Shown here piece after piece: positions 16,803 through 26,885 of a DNA stretch of 64,000 bases. Numbering within the stretch: the first letter of the stretch is position 1; each line of letters opens with the position of its first letter. The DNA is taken from assembly GCF_001411495.1 (NCBI RefSeq), contig NZ_CP012981.1, positions 2,542,001 through 2,606,000 on the forward strand, written 5' to 3'. The notes beneath the pieces were generated by a model, which saw nothing but the letters and a program-made list of their open reading frames with translations, made no database searches and had not been told where the DNA came from. The position numbers and the translations under genes are program-made. The DNA is from Burkholderia cepacia ATCC 25416. Lineage in GTDB: Bacteria > Pseudomonadota > Gammaproteobacteria > Burkholderiales > Burkholderiaceae.

Positions 16803-19257
16803 AGAAATTCTCGGCGTGCTGCGTACGAGCGACGCGCCGCTGGCTGCCAACGACATCGCCGAAGCACTGTCGATCAAGCGTCAGGAGCGCGAGGGGTTCT
16901 TCCGGCGTGTCGCCGCGATGGAGCGCGACGGCCAGATCCGCCTCGACAAGCGCGGCCATTACCAGTTGACCCATCCGTCGAACTTCGTCGCCGGGCGCGT
17001 GCAAGGGCATCGCGACGGCTACGGGTTCGTGATCCGCGACGACGGCCAGGACGACCTGTTCCTGCCGAACGGTGAAATGCAGAAGGTGATGCACAACGAT
17101 CGCGTGCTCGCGCGGATCGTCGGCTACGATCGCCGCGGCCGCCCGGAAGGGCACGTTGTCGAAGTCACCGAGCGCGCGAACAAGCGCGTGATCGGCCGCC
17201 TGCTCAACGAGAACGGCGCGCTGATCGTCGCACCGGAAGACAAGCGCATCGGCCACGACATCCTGATCACGCAGAACGTGAAGAAGGCGAAGGTCGGGCA
17301 GGTCGTCGTCGTCGAGCTGACCGATTTCCCGAGCCGCCATTCGCAGCCGCTCGGCCGTGTCGTCGAGGTGCTCGGCGACATCGACGATCCGGGCATGGAA
17401 ATCGAAATCGCGGTGCGCAAGTACGGCGTGCCGCACGAATTCAGCCAGCCGGCGCTCGACGAAGCCGCCGCGCTGCCCGACAAGGTGCGGCCGACCGACC
17501 TGCGTTTCCGCGTCGACCTGCGCGACGTGCCGCTCGTGACGATCGACGGCGAGGACGCACGCGACTTCGACGATGCCGTCTACTGCGAGCCGGTGAAGGT
17601 CGGCCGCGGCGACGGCTACCGGCTGATCGTCGCGATCGCCGACGTGTCGCATTACGTTCAGCCTGGGAGCGCGCTCGATGCCGACGCGCTCGAGCGCAGC
17701 ACGTCGGTCTACTTTCCGCGCCGCGTGATTCCGATGCTGCCGGAGAAGCTGTCGAACGGCCTGTGCTCGTTGAATCCGCAGGTCGACCGTTGCGTGCTCG
17801 CGTGCGACATGGTGATCACCGGGCGCGGCGAGATCAAGGCGTACCAGTTCTACCCGGCCGTCATCCATTCGGCTGCGCGCCTCACGTACACCGAAGTCGC
17901 GGCCGTGCTGTCGAACACGAAGGGGCCGGAGGCCGCGCGCCGCGCGGACCTGCTGCCGCACCTGCAGGATCTGTACGGCGTCTACAAGTCGCTGTTCGCC
18001 GCACGGCAGAAGCGTGGCGCGATCGACTTCGACACGACCGAGACCTACATCGTCTGCAACTCGCAGGGCAAGATCGAGCAGATCGTGCCGCGCCAGCGTA
18101 ACGACGCGCACAAGCTGATCGAGGAGTGCATGCTGGCCGCAAACGTCTGCGCGGCCGATTTCCTGAAGCGCAACAAGCATCCGGGCCTGTACCGCGTGCA
18201 CGCGGGGCCGACGCCGGAGAAGCTCGAGAACCTGCGTGCGTTCCTGCGCGGCATGGGCCTGTCGCTCGGCGGCGGCGACAAGCCGCATGCGAGCGACTAC
18301 GCGGCGCTGATGGCGCAGATCCGCGACCGGCCCGATGCGCAGATGCTGCAGCCGATGCTGTTGCGCTCGATGCAGCAGGCCGTCTACAGCCCGGACAACA
18401 TCGGTCACTTCGGCCTGGCCTACGAGGCGTACGCGCACTTCACGAGCCCGATCCGCCGTTATCCGGACCTGCTCACGCACCGCGCGATCTACGCGATCCT
18501 GTCCGGCAGGAAATACGTGCCGAAGGCGCCGGACGGCTTCGAGCTGAACACCGCGCTGTCGCCACGCGCCCGTGCGATGCAGCAGGCCGACGACGAAACG
18601 CGCGGCCGCTCGCGCCCGAATACGGCGATCTGGGAAGAACTCGGCCTGCACTGCTCGGCGAACGAGCGCCGCGCGGACGAAGCATCGCGCGACGTCGAGG
18701 CCTGGCTCAAGTGCTACTTCATGCGCGACAAGCTCGGCGAGGAGTACGGCGGGATGGTGAACGGCGTCACGTCGTTCGGCATCTTCGTGCAGCTCGACAC
18801 GCTTTTCATCGAAGGGCTTGTGCACGTCACCGAACTCGGCTCGGACTACTTCCAGTACGACGAAATCAAGAACGAGCTGCGCGGCGAACGGACGGGCATC
18901 CGCTATCGTCTGTCGGATCGCGTGCGCGTACAGGTGAGCCGTGTCGATCTCGACGCGCGCAAGATCGACTTCCGCCTCGTGCGCGATACGCCGGTGAAGG
19001 CGCCGCGCCCGTCGCCCGCGCCGGCTTCGGCTGGCGGCGGTATCGACCGTAACGGCCCGCGTGTCCGTGCTCTGCCGCAGGCGGAAGAACCCGCGCCGCG
19101 CCGCAAGAAGGCCGCGAGCGCGCCGAGCGTCGCGGTGAACGACGCGCGCGCCGCGCGTGCCGCCGCGAAGAAGAAGGGCGGTAGTGCCGGCAACGGCGGC
19201 GGCGGTGCGGCGGCGAAGCCGACCGCGAAGAAGACCCGCGCCCGCAAGAAGTATTGA
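16768..19257 (+). CDS. rnr: Ribonuclease R (3'-5' exoribonuclease)
   Basis: An 829-aa processive 3'-5' exoribonuclease of the RNB family for structured RNA and quality control. The N-terminal winged helix (YPIPSREEILGVLRTSDAPL) is followed by cold-shock domains and the RNB core. The catalytic aspartates lie in DGEDARDFDDAV (about residue 260). An S1 domain is near 640-725 (YGGMVNGVTSFGIFVQLDTL) and a Lys/Ala/Arg-rich basic tail closes the protein. No ATG or GTG fits the N-terminus, so TTG 16,768 is the most likely start. rlmB follows, as in many proteobacteria. Confidence 0.95.
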   Translation: MSKYPYPIPSREEILGVLRTSDAPLAANDIAEALSIKRQEREGFFRRVAAMERDGQIRLDKRGHYQLTHPSNFVAGRVQGHRDGYGFVIRDDGQDDLFLPNGEMQKVMHNDRVLARIVGYDRRGRPEGHVVEVTERANKRVIGRLLNENGALIVAPEDKRIGHDILITQNVKKAKVGQVVVVELTDFPSRHSQPLGRVVEVLGDIDDPGMEIEIAVRKYGVPHEFSQPALDEAAALPDKVRPTDLRFRVDLRDVPLVTIDGEDARDFDDAVYCEPVKVGRGDGYRLIVAIADVSHYVQPGSALDADALERSTSVYFPRRVIPMLPEKLSNGLCSLNPQVDRCVLACDMVITGRGEIKAYQFYPAVIHSAARLTYTEVAAVLSNTKGPEAARRADLLPHLQDLYGVYKSLFAARQKRGAIDFDTTETYIVCNSQGKIEQIVPRQRNDAHKLIEECMLAANVCAADFLKRNKHPGLYRVHAGPTPEKLENLRAFLRGMGLSLGGGDKPHASDYAALMAQIRDRPDAQMLQPMLLRSMQQAVYSPDNIGHFGLAYEAYAHFTSPIRRYPDLLTHRAIYAILSGRKYVPKAPDGFELNTALSPRARAMQQADDETRGRSRPNTAIWEELGLHCSANERRADEASRDVEAWLKCYFMRDKLGEEYGGMVNGVTSFGIFVQLDTLFIEGLVHVTELGSDYFQYDEIKNELRGERTGIRYRLSDRVRVQVSRVDLDARKIDFRLVRDTPVKAPRPSPAPASAGGGIDRNGPRVRALPQAEEPAPRRKKAASAPSVAVNDARAARAAAKKKGGSAGNGGGGAAAKPTAKKTRARKKY

Positions 19258-19301
19258 GCGTTCGGGGCGGCGCCATGTGCACGCCCTGCAGTATCGAGAG
19301 A

Positions 19302-19346
19302 CGCCGCGTCACCGGTCATCGGCCGGCAACGCGGCGCTTTCCTTTT
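19302..19346 (+). terminator. Terminator-like hairpin between rnr and rlmB
   Basis: CGCCGCGT and ACGCGGCG form a stem, with CCGG/CCGG in its loop, and a T-rich tract follows (CTTTCCTTTT). It may attenuate readthrough from rnr into rlmB. Confidence 0.5.
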
Positions 19347-19406
19347 CCATGGATCGCGGCTGCGCGCGTCGCGCGGCCGCACGTTTGATCGAAGGTTGTT
19401 CCAGTC

Positions 19407-20150
19407 ATGTCACGTCTGAAGGTTCTTTACGGTTTTCATGCGGTGACCGCACGTTTGCGGCACGATGCATCGACGGTTGCGGAGGTGCTGTACGACCAGA
19501 CGCGCCGCGACCGCCGCATGCAGGACTTCCTGCACGCCGCGAAGGAAGCGGGCGTGCGGCTGATCGCGGCCGACGAAACGCGCCTGTGGGGCCTCGCGCA
19601 TACCGAGCGCCACCAGGGCGTCGTCGCGCGTGTCGAGGACATCCCGCTCGCGCAGAACCTGTCCGAGCTGCTCGACGGCATCCAGGGCCCCGCGCTGCTG
19701 CTGGTGCTCGACGGCGTCACCGATCCGCACAACCTCGGCGCATGCCTGCGTGTCGCCGATTCGGCCGGTGCGCACGCGGTGATCGCGCCGCGCGACCGTG
19801 CGGTCGGCCTGAACGCGACCGCCGCCAAGGTGGCGAGCGGCGCGGCCGATACGGTGCCGTACATCACGGTGACGAACCTCGCCCGTGCGCTGCGCGAGCT
19901 GAAGGACGCCGGCGTGTGGGTCATCGGCACGTCGGACGAAGCCTCGGCAACGCTCTACGAAACGAAGCTCGACGGCCCCGTCGCGCTCGTGATGGGCGCG
20001 GAAGGCGAAGGCATGCGCCGGCTCACGCGCGACACCTGCGACGAAGTGATGAGCATTCCGATGGCCGGCAGCGTCGAAAGCCTGAACGTGTCGGTCGCAA
20101 GCGGCGTGTGCCTGTACGAAGCCGTGCGCCAGCGGCGCGTGAAGGGCTGA
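19407..20150 (+). CDS. rlmB: 23S rRNA (guanosine-2'-O)-methyltransferase RlmB
   Basis: A 247-aa SpoU-family enzyme that 2'-O-methylates G2251 of 23S rRNA with S-adenosylmethionine. The N-terminal substrate-binding domain begins [14 protein letters not shown]. The SPOUT knot motifs are [20 protein letters not shown] (motif 1), [11 protein letters not shown] (motif 2) and [20 protein letters not shown] (motif 3). Length and position after rnr match the family. Confidence 0.95.
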   Translation: MSRLKVLYGFHAVTARLRHDASTVAEVLYDQTRRDRRMQDFLHAAKEAGVRLIAADETRLWGLAHTERHQGVVARVEDIPLAQNLSELLDGIQGPALLLVLDGVTDPHNLGACLRVADSAGAHAVIAPRDRAVGLNATAAKVASGAADTVPYITVTNLARALRELKDAGVWVIGTSDEASATLYETKLDGPVALVMGAEGEGMRRLTRDTCDEVMSIPMAGSVESLNVSVASGVCLYEAVRQRRVKG

Positions 20151-20247
20151 CGCAGCCCGTCCCGCGCGGCTTGCGCGGGCCTCGAATGACCCGAACGACG
20201 CGTGCCGCGATCCGGTGCGGCACGCGGCCCTCCGGAGCACGCGACCG

Positions 20248-21120
20248 ATGACCTTGTTTCGCATAGGCGCGTCCTGCGCCGTGCTGTGCCTGCTGGCTGC
20301 CTGCACGTCGCCGACGCTCGTCGAACGCGGCACCTACTATGCCGACACGAGCCTGCACGCGCGTGGTGCCGATTCGCGGATCCGCTTTCTCGTGATGCAT
20401 TACACCGAAAGCGACGAGGCGAAATCGCTGCGCACGCTGACGGGCGATTCGGTCAGCGTGCATTACGTGATCCCGCCGCAGCCGCGCATCGAGCGCGGGC
20501 TGCCCGTCGTCTACCAGCTCGTTCCGGAATCGGAGCGCGCATGGCACGCGGGCGTCAGCGAGTGGCAGGGCACGACCGAGCTGAACGCGGTGTCGATCGG
20601 CATCGAGAACGTGAACCGCGGCCCGCTCGATCCGCAGAACCGCACCTGGCAGCCGTATCCGCCCGAGCAGGTCGCCGCACTGACCCGGCTGTCGAAGGAC
20701 ATCGTCACGCGCTACGCGATTCCGCCGACGCGTGTGGTCGGGCACAGCGACATTGCGCCACAACGCAAGATCGATCCGGGGCCGCTGTTCCCGTGGCATG
20801 CGTTGGCGCAGGCCGGCGTCGGTGCGTGGCCGGACGCCGCGACCGTGGCGGCGCGGCTCGCCGGTCGTGATCCGCATGCGCCGGTCGACGTGCGCGAACT
20901 GCAGCTCAAGCTCGCGCGCTACGGCTACGACGTGGCCACCGACGGCGTGCTCGACGCACGTACGCGACGCGTGTTCGCGGCGTTTCAGATGCATTTCAGG
21001 CCGGCCGACTACGCAGGTGATCCGGACGCCGAAACCGATGCGATCGCGCAGGCGTTGCTCGACAAGTACTTCGCCGGCACGCAACCCGCGGACTATGCGC
21101 CCGCGGCAGGTGAGCCCTGA
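20248..21120 (+). CDS. Outer-membrane lipoprotein N-acetylmuramoyl-L-alanine amidase (AmiD-like)
   Basis: A 290-aa zinc amidase that removes stem peptides from anhydro-muropeptides or murein. It starts with a lipoprotein signal (lipobox LLAAC, Cys19). The Amidase_2 domain has LVMHYTESD with a zinc-ligand His and [16 protein letters not shown] with the second ligand. A C-terminal peptidoglycan-binding domain ([16 protein letters not shown]) occupies about 220-275. This is the AmiD rather than the cytoplasmic AmpD layout. Confidence 0.9.
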   Translation: MTLFRIGASCAVLCLLAACTSPTLVERGTYYADTSLHARGADSRIRFLVMHYTESDEAKSLRTLTGDSVSVHYVIPPQPRIERGLPVVYQLVPESERAWHAGVSEWQGTTELNAVSIGIENVNRGPLDPQNRTWQPYPPEQVAALTRLSKDIVTRYAIPPTRVVGHSDIAPQRKIDPGPLFPWHALAQAGVGAWPDAATVAARLAGRDPHAPVDVRELQLKLARYGYDVATDGVLDARTRRVFAAFQMHFRPADYAGDPDAETDAIAQALLDKYFAGTQPADYAPAAGEP

Positions 21121-21206
21121 ACCCGCACCGCACGCCGAAAAACGCGGGCCGCCATCCGACTCCGGTAAACTGGCGGTTTTCCGCAATCCCGCAGCTTTAC
21201 CACTCC

Positions 21207-21902
21207 ATGACTCAAGACGAACTCAAACGCCTCGTCGGCCAGGCCGCCGCCGATTACGTGATCCAGAACGTGCCGGAAGGCGCCGTGATCGGCGTCGGCA
21301 CCGGCTCGACCGCCAACTGCTTCATCGACGCGCTCGCCGTCGTCAAGGCACGCTATCGCGGCGCCGTGTCGAGCTCCGTCGCCACGACCGAACGCCTGAA
21401 ATCGCACGGCATCAAGGTGTTCGACCTGAACGAGGTCGACTCGCTGCAGGTGTACGTCGATGGCGCCGACGAGATCGACGCCGGCGGCGCGATGATCAAG
21501 GGTGGCGGCGGTGCGCTCACGCGCGAGAAGATCGTCGCATCGGTGGCCGACACGTTCGTCTGCATCGCTGACGCCAGCAAGCGCGTGCCGGTGCTCGGCG
21601 CGTTCCCGCTGCCGATCGAAGTCGTGCCGATGGCGCGCACGGCGATCGGCCGGCGCGTGACCGCACTCGGCGGCGTGCCCGTGCTGCGCGTGACGAAGGA
21701 CGGTGCGCCGTACATCACCGACAACGGTAACGAGATCATCGACGTGAAGGGGCTGCAGATCGCCGACCCGCGCGGCTTCGAAGCGCAGGTGAACGCATGG
21801 CCGGGCGTCGTGACGGTCGGCCTGTTCGCCGAGCGCGGCGCGAATCTGTGCTTGCTCGGCACGGAAAACGGCGTTGAAACGATCGTTTATTCGGCTAATT
21901 GA
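21207..21902 (+). CDS. rpiA: Ribose-5-phosphate isomerase A
   Basis: A 231-aa cytosolic enzyme interconverting ribose-5-phosphate and ribulose-5-phosphate in the pentose phosphate pathway. Motifs are all present: [15 protein letters not shown] (phosphate binding, about residues 28-42), DGADEIDA (catalytic Asp) and [20 protein letters not shown]. The length is standard. A strong terminator follows. Confidence 0.97.
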   Translation: MTQDELKRLVGQAAADYVIQNVPEGAVIGVGTGSTANCFIDALAVVKARYRGAVSSSVATTERLKSHGIKVFDLNEVDSLQVYVDGADEIDAGGAMIKGGGGALTREKIVASVADTFVCIADASKRVPVLGAFPLPIEVVPMARTAIGRRVTALGGVPVLRVTKDGAPYITDNGNEIIDVKGLQIADPRGFEAQVNAWPGVVTVGLFAERGANLCLLGTENGVETIVYSAN

Positions 21903-21977
21903 AAGATATAGAAAGCAGTCCGTAACGGTGTGCCAAGCACCGTAATGAACTGAATGTTTAAATCTTGTGGAATTCGG

Positions 21978-22016
21978 GGCCCGGTAGGCGCAATGCGCTT
22001 CCCGGGCCTTATTTTT
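21978..22016 (+). terminator. Rho-independent terminator after rpiA
   Basis: GGCCCGG...GGCGC and GCGC...CCGGGCC form a long hairpin followed by TTATTTTT. Confidence 0.8.
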
Positions 22017-22098
22017 AGCCGTATAAATCACCCCGTCAAAAAGAGGGATAACCCTGTCAGGTGTTTACCAGATAGCGAAATGTCCTCGAACTCATCAA

Positions 22099-22113
22099 CT
22101 TATAGATCATAAG
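22099..22113. promoter_or_regulatory. Candidate GntR operator
   Basis: Palindrome CTTAT/ATAAG around AGATC, 68 bp upstream of the GntR gene start, in an AT-rich patch. FadR/UxuR-type regulators bind short AT-rich palindromes of this kind. Confidence 0.5.
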
Positions 22114-22181
22114 AACAGTCGTAACCAGGGCCGGCGGAACTGCGGAGCAGGTGTTCGCAAATCGACGCACGGGGAGGTGTC

Positions 22182-22898
22182 ATGGAGCAGGGCAAAGACC
22201 GGTCACTGGTCGCCAAAGTGATGGATGGGCTTGTCTCGGGTATCGTCGAAGACAAGTACGGCGGCATCTTGCCGCCGCAGGACGTGCTGTCGAAAGAGTT
22301 CGATGTGAGTCGCACCGTGATGCGGGAAGCGTTGTCGATGTTGCTTGCGCGCGACATGCTCGACGTGCGTCCGAAAGTCGGCACGCGCGTGCGGCCGATG
22401 CGCGACTGGCGCATGATCGATGAAGACGTGGTGAGCTGGCGCTTCCGGGCGAAACCCGATCCGCAGTTCATGCGCGACGTCATCGAATTCCGGATGCTGA
22501 TCGAACCGCGCGCGACCGCGCAGGCGGCGGTGCGCGCAACGGCGGCGGACATCGCCGGCATCCGTGAAGCGTTCGATGCATTCAAGGTGCTGCAGCCGGG
22601 CGATTCCGGCTACGACACGGCGGACGAGTTGCTGCACACGCGGATCGTCCAGGCGAGCGGCAACCAGTTCTTCCAGCAGATGGCGGCGATCGTACGCGGC
22701 GCGGTACGCCTCGTGAATCCGCGTGTCGTGCAGAAGGAGGGCGCGCACGACGTCGTGGTGAAGGCGCACGCGCGTGTGGTCGACGCAATCGAGCGGCGCG
22801 ATCCGCGCGAAGCCGAAGCCGCTTCGCTCGCGCTGATCGATTTCAGCGCCGACGAGATCTCGCGCGACTTCTCCGTCGACGTGCCCATGCGCGCCTGA
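22182..22898 (+). CDS. GntR family (FCD subfamily) transcriptional regulator
   Basis: A 238-aa regulator. The GntR winged helix covers about residues 8-75 (LPPQDVLSKEFDVSRTVMRE, then ALSMLLARDMLDVRPKVGTR). An all-helical FCD ligand domain follows, with the metal-site style DELLHTRIVQASGN and KAHARVVDAIERRD. FCD members respond to sugar acids or organic acids. The downstream oxidoreductase gene (about 100 bp) is a possible target, and autoregulation is likely through the nearby palindrome. Confidence 0.87.
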   Translation: MEQGKDRSLVAKVMDGLVSGIVEDKYGGILPPQDVLSKEFDVSRTVMREALSMLLARDMLDVRPKVGTRVRPMRDWRMIDEDVVSWRFRAKPDPQFMRDVIEFRMLIEPRATAQAAVRATAADIAGIREAFDAFKVLQPGDSGYDTADELLHTRIVQASGNQFFQQMAAIVRGAVRLVNPRVVQKEGAHDVVVKAHARVVDAIERRDPREAEAASLALIDFSADEISRDFSVDVPMRA

Positions 22899-22999
22899 CG
22901 CGGCGCGTTTCGCTCATCCGTGTGCCGCCGGGCCGTTTATCATGACGTCCGGCCGGCAGCGTGCCGGCCACCGTCATACGACCGACACGGAAGATCAGG

Positions 23000-23986
23000 A
23001 TGAACGACAACGACCATCGCCCGGTGCGCTTCGGCATCATCGGCGCAGGCAGCATTGCGCGCCGCTTCGCGCAAAGCCTCGCACATGTGCCGGGCGCCAC
23101 GCTCGCCGGTGCCTGGGCCCGCCGCGCAGACGCCGCGGCAGCCTTTTGCGGCGCGCACGGCGGTTCGCCTGCCGCAAGCCTCGAAGCACTCCTCGCGAGC
23201 GATATCGACGCGGTCTACATCGCGACGCTCCATGACAGTCACGCGCAGTACACGCTTGCCGCGCTTGCCGCCGGCAAGGCCGTGCTGTGCGAAAAGCCCG
23301 CGACGCTGAACGCGGCGCAGCTCGACACCGTGCTGCAGGCGGCACGCGACGCCGGGCAGCTTTTCATGGAGGCGATGAAGCCGCCGTTCTTCCCGCTGTA
23401 CCGTCAGTTGCGCGCGCACCTGCAGGACGATCCGATCGGCGAGATCCGGCTCGTGCGGGCAGGGTGCGCGTCGTCGTCGGTACCCGGCGATCATTCCGTC
23501 TATCGCCTCGATCGCGCGGGCGGTGCGCTGCTCGATATCGGGATCTACGAGGCCTTTCTCGCGGTCGACTGGCTCGGTGCGGCGCTCGACGTACAGACGC
23601 TCGGCCGCGTCGGCGCGACGGGTGTCGACCTGTTCGCGAGCCTGAACAGCGTGCATGCGCACGGCGGGATCGCACAGCTTTTTTGCGGGCTCGACGTGAT
23701 GGGGCGTGGCGACGCGCTGATCGCCGCAGCCGGCGGCCACGTGACGATTCACGAGAAGTGGTGGAACCCGGTGCGCGCGACGATCAGCTATGCGGACGGG
23801 CGCACCGTCGAACTCGACGCGCCGGCTGAAGGCGGCGGATTGAACTACGAGACCGCACACTTCTGCGACCTGCTGCGCACGGGCAAGACCGAAAGCCCGA
23901 TCATGACGCACGATCATTCGCGGCAGATGATCGCGATGACCGACGCCGCGCGAGCGGCGCTCGGCGTGCGCTATTCGGGCGAGTAA
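23000..23986 (+). CDS. Gfo/Idh/MocA family NAD(P)-dependent oxidoreductase
   Basis: A 328-aa dehydrogenase. The Rossmann dinucleotide motif is FGIIGAGSIARRFAQSLAHV (about residues 11-30), and the conserved CEKPATLN gives the catalytic Lys (EKP motif). The second domain carries GGALLDIGIYEAFLAVDWLG. The substrate is unknown; family members act on sugars, inositols or trans-dihydrodiols. It probably belongs with the preceding GntR regulator. Confidence 0.88.
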   Translation: MNDNDHRPVRFGIIGAGSIARRFAQSLAHVPGATLAGAWARRADAAAAFCGAHGGSPAASLEALLASDIDAVYIATLHDSHAQYTLAALAAGKAVLCEKPATLNAAQLDTVLQAARDAGQLFMEAMKPPFFPLYRQLRAHLQDDPIGEIRLVRAGCASSSVPGDHSVYRLDRAGGALLDIGIYEAFLAVDWLGAALDVQTLGRVGATGVDLFASLNSVHAHGGIAQLFCGLDVMGRGDALIAAAGGHVTIHEKWWNPVRATISYADGRTVELDAPAEGGGLNYETAHFCDLLRTGKTESPIMTHDHSRQMIAMTDAARAALGVRYSGE

Positions 23987-24038
23987 GCGGGAAGGAAGGC
24001 GCCGGGCGCACGCGGGCGGCCCGGCGAACGGCCGGTGC

Positions 24039-24731
24039 TCAGTGCCGCGACGGCAGCGACAGGCGTTTTTCGTACCAGCGCTGCACCCATTCGAGGATCT
24101 GGCACAGGATCCAGTACACGGCCGCTGCGGCGAGATAAAGCGGCAGCGGCTGATAGGTCGCCGCGATCACTTCCTGCGCGCTGCGCAGCAGTTCGGTCAC
24201 GGTGATCACGGACACGAGCGACGTATCCTTGATCAGGCTGATCAGGCTGTTCGACAGGCTCGGCACCGCGATGCGCAGCGCCTGCGGACCGATCACGTAG
24301 CGCAGCGTTTGCCCCCACGACAGCCCGAGGCTGTACGCAGCCAGCCATTGACCGCGAGCGATCCCGTTGATCGCGCCGCGCATGCTTTCCGACATGTAAG
24401 CCGCGACGTTCGCGGACAGCGCGATGACGCCGGCGGGCGTCGGGTCGAGCGAGATGCCGAGGCTCGGCAGCCCGTAATAGATGACGAAGATCTGCACGAG
24501 CAGCGGCGTGCCGCGCATCAGGCTCACGTACGCGCGTGCCAGCCACGCGAGCGCGTTGACCCAGATGCGTTCGAAGCCGTCGAGCGCTTCGCTTTGCCGG
24601 ATGCTCATCATCGCGAGCACGACGGCGCCAAGCAGGCCGAACACCATCGACAGCACGGCGAACTTGACGGTCAGCACGGCACCCTGGGCGAGCACCGGCA
24701 GCGATTGGACGAGCAGGGACGTTGTCGACAT
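24039..24731 (-). CDS. Polar amino-acid ABC transporter permease (cystine type)
   Basis: A 230-aa HisM/TcyL-like permease with about 5 hydrophobic segments. The N-terminal QSLPVLAQGAVLTVKFAVLS and MRGTPLLVQIFVIYYGLP are the typical amino-acid permease motifs, and the EAA loop reads YSLGLSWGQTLRYVIGPQAL. It lies downstream of the binding-protein gene across a strong terminator hairpin. No ATP-binding subunit gene is adjacent. Confidence 0.9.
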   Translation of the reverse strand: MSTTSLLVQSLPVLAQGAVLTVKFAVLSMVFGLLGAVVLAMMSIRQSEALDGFERIWVNALAWLARAYVSLMRGTPLLVQIFVIYYGLPSLGISLDPTPAGVIALSANVAAYMSESMRGAINGIARGQWLAAYSLGLSWGQTLRYVIGPQALRIAVPSLSNSLISLIKDTSLVSVITVTELLRSAQEVIAATYQPLPLYLAAAAVYWILCQILEWVQRWYEKRLSLPSRH

Positions 24732-24787
24732 GGAATACGAATCGAATGCGTGCGCGAAAGCGCAATCATAAACCGGACGAATAAAAC

Positions 24788-24819
24788 AAAGGGCGGCATC
24801 GTCGCGGATGCCGCCCTTT
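24788..24819 (-). terminator. Strong hairpin terminator/attenuator between binding protein and permease
   Basis: AAAGGGCGGCATC and GATGCCGCCCTTT form a perfect 13-bp stem, followed on the minus strand by TGTTTTATT. It would end most transcripts after the binding-protein gene, giving more receptor than permease. Confidence 0.8.
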
Positions 24820-24853
24820 CCGGCCCGCCGTCAGGCGGGAAATGCAGGCGTGC

Positions 24854-25648
24854 TTACTTGATCGGTTTCGTCACGTCGATGCCGAACCATTTGTCCGAGA
24901 TCTTCGTGAACGTGCCGTCGGCCTGAAGTTGCGCCATCGCGTCGTCGATCGCCTTCTGGAACTTCGGGTTGCCCTTCTTGAACGGGATGCCCGACGGGTT
25001 CGCCGAGCCGACGTTCGCGCCCGGGCGCAGCGGCAGTTGCGAATTCTTCGTCAGGTACGCGAGCATCAGGCGGTCGTTGAGCGCGGCGTCGAGGCGGCCG
25101 GCCGCGAGATCGCGCAGGTACTCGGGCGCACCCGGGTACGTCTTCACGTCGATGCCGGGCACCGACTTCGCCATGTCCATGTAGTTCGTGCCGAGCGCGA
25201 CGCCGAGCTTCTTGCCCTTCAGGTCATCCAGCGACTTGAACTCGCGCGTGTCGTCCTTGCGCTGGATCAGCTGCGCGGACGAAAACGTGTAAGGCGGCGA
25301 GAAGTCGAGCGTTTCCTTGCGCTTGTCGGTGATGCCGACCTGGTTGGAGATCACGTCGAACTTGCCGGCCTGCAGACCCGCGATGATGCCGCTCCATTCG
25401 GTCGTCACGAATTCCGCCTTCACGCCGAGCTTCGCGGCCACGGCTTTCGCGATGTCGACGTCGAAGCCGACGAGCTCGCCTTGCGGGTTTTTCGAGTTGA
25501 ACGGCGGGAACGTGCCTTCAAGGCCGACCCGCAGCGTGCCGCGTTGTTTCACCTGGTCGAGGAGGTCGGCCGCATGCGCGGTGGCGGCAGCGAGCGACGT
25601 GCCGATCAGGCCGGCAACCAGCAGCTTCTTCAGCAGCGCAATCTTCAT
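24854..25648 (-). CDS. Polar amino-acid (cystine-type) ABC substrate-binding protein
   Basis: A 264-aa periplasmic receptor of the SBP_bac_3 family. The signal peptide MKIALLKKLLVAGLIGTSLA is cleaved near AHA-AD (about residue 26). GTLRVGLEGTFPPFNSKNPQ and GFDVDIAKAVAAKLGVKAEF are the family signatures. The overall sequence resembles cystine-binding FliY/TcyA, but cystine is an inference. It is first in the pair with the permease. Confidence 0.88.
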   Translation of the reverse strand: MKIALLKKLLVAGLIGTSLAAATAHAADLLDQVKQRGTLRVGLEGTFPPFNSKNPQGELVGFDVDIAKAVAAKLGVKAEFVTTEWSGIIAGLQAGKFDVISNQVGITDKRKETLDFSPPYTFSSAQLIQRKDDTREFKSLDDLKGKKLGVALGTNYMDMAKSVPGIDVKTYPGAPEYLRDLAAGRLDAALNDRLMLAYLTKNSQLPLRPGANVGSANPSGIPFKKGNPKFQKAIDDAMAQLQADGTFTKISDKWFGIDVTKPIK

Positions 25649-25749
25649 CGTGTGTTTCCTTGCCCTGTCCGGGTCATTGATTCTGATAATGAGGGCCGAT
25701 GATAGCAAAAATGCAATCGGCCTCTAAATATCGTTTGTTTATGCCTATA

Positions 25750-26787
25750 TTACGCGGCGCGTTCGCTGGCGACGGCCTTCACGCACTCCGCGACGAGCGC
25801 GGGGCCGCGGTAGATGAAGCCCGTATAGAGCTGCACGAGCGCTGCGCCGGCCGCGAGCTTCGCACGGGCGTCCTCGCCCGAGAAGATGCCGCCGACGCCG
25901 ATGATGGGCACTTCGCTGCCGACTTCGGCGTGCAGCTTGCGGATCACTTCGTTCGACGCGTCGAACACGGGGCGGCCCGACAGGCCGCCGGCTTCGTCCG
26001 CATGCGGCAGGCCCTGGACGGCCGCGCGCGACAGCGTCGTGTTGGTGGCGATGACCGCCTCGATCTTGTGGCGCAGCAACGTGTCGCCGATTTCCTTGAC
26101 CTGTTCGTCGTCGAGATCGGGGGCGATCTTCAGCGCGAGCGGCACGAGCTTGCCGTGCAGGTCGGCGAGGCGCTGCTGCTTGTCCTTCAGCGCCGCGAGC
26201 AGCGCGTCGAGCTCGCCCGCGCCCTGCAGCTGGCGCAGGTTCTTCGTGTTCGGCGACGAGATGTTGATCGTTACGTAGCTCGCGAACGGGTACACGCGCT
26301 CGAGGCAGTACAGGTAATCCTCTGCGGCACGCTCGATCGGCGTATCGGCGTTCTTGCCGATGTTCAGGCCGAGGATGCCCCGATAGCGGGCGGCCTGGAC
26401 GTTCTTCACGAACTGGTCGACACCGTGATTGTTGAAGCCCATCCGGTTGATCAGCGCCTCGGCCTGCGGCAGGCGGAACATCCGCGGGCGCGGGTTGCCT
26501 GGCTGCGGGCGCGGCGTGACCGTACCGACCTCGATGAAGCCGAAGCCGAGTGCCGCAAGGCCGTCGATGGCCGCGCCGTCCTTGTCGAGGCCTGCCGCGA
26601 GGCCGACCGGGTTGCGGAACGTGAGCCCCATCACGGTGCGCGGCGCGTCGGGCACGCGGGCCGACAGCGCGCAGGCAAGGCCCGTGCGGCCGGCCGCGCC
26701 GAGCGCGCGCAGCGTGAGGTGGTGAGCGTCTTCCGCATCCATCTTGAACAGGGATGCGCGGGCCAGCGGATAAAGGGAACTGAACAC
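25750..26787 (-). CDS. pyrD: Dihydroorotate dehydrogenase (quinone), class 2
   Basis: A 345-aa membrane-associated FMN enzyme oxidising dihydroorotate with quinone in pyrimidine synthesis. The short N-terminal helix ([20 protein letters not shown]) gives membrane docking. Core motifs are [31 protein letters not shown] with the catalytic Ser, and [13 protein letters not shown] for FMN phosphate. GTG 26,787 was chosen over an ATG 33 bp upstream because family N-termini begin at this point. It is last in the leftward cluster nudix-aat-bpt-pyrD. Confidence 0.95.
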   Translation of the reverse strand: MFSSLYPLARASLFKMDAEDAHHLTLRALGAAGRTGLACALSARVPDAPRTVMGLTFRNPVGLAAGLDKDGAAIDGLAALGFGFIEVGTVTPRPQPGNPRPRMFRLPQAEALINRMGFNNHGVDQFVKNVQAARYRGILGLNIGKNADTPIERAAEDYLYCLERVYPFASYVTINISSPNTKNLRQLQGAGELDALLAALKDKQQRLADLHGKLVPLALKIAPDLDDEQVKEIGDTLLRHKIEAVIATNTTLSRAAVQGLPHADEAGGLSGRPVFDASNEVIRKLHAEVGSEVPIIGVGGIFSGEDARAKLAAGAALVQLYTGFIYRGPALVAECVKAVASERAA

Positions 26788-26885
26788 GGGAATAGGGCGG
26801 ACAGCCGGAATGGATGACAACCCGCTATTTTACCGGGAGTTGAGCGGCAGGGGCGCGCTTCGCGTCCTCGCCCCCGCAGCGCGCG

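Noticed and set aside
16732..18825. 697-codon open frame on the minus strand opposite rnr
   Set aside because: Arg/His-rich shadow of a high-GC gene; rnr on the other strand has full domain support.
26788..26820. Upstream ATG start for pyrD
   Set aside because: The 11 extra residues are not part of family N-termini; GTG 26,787 fits better.
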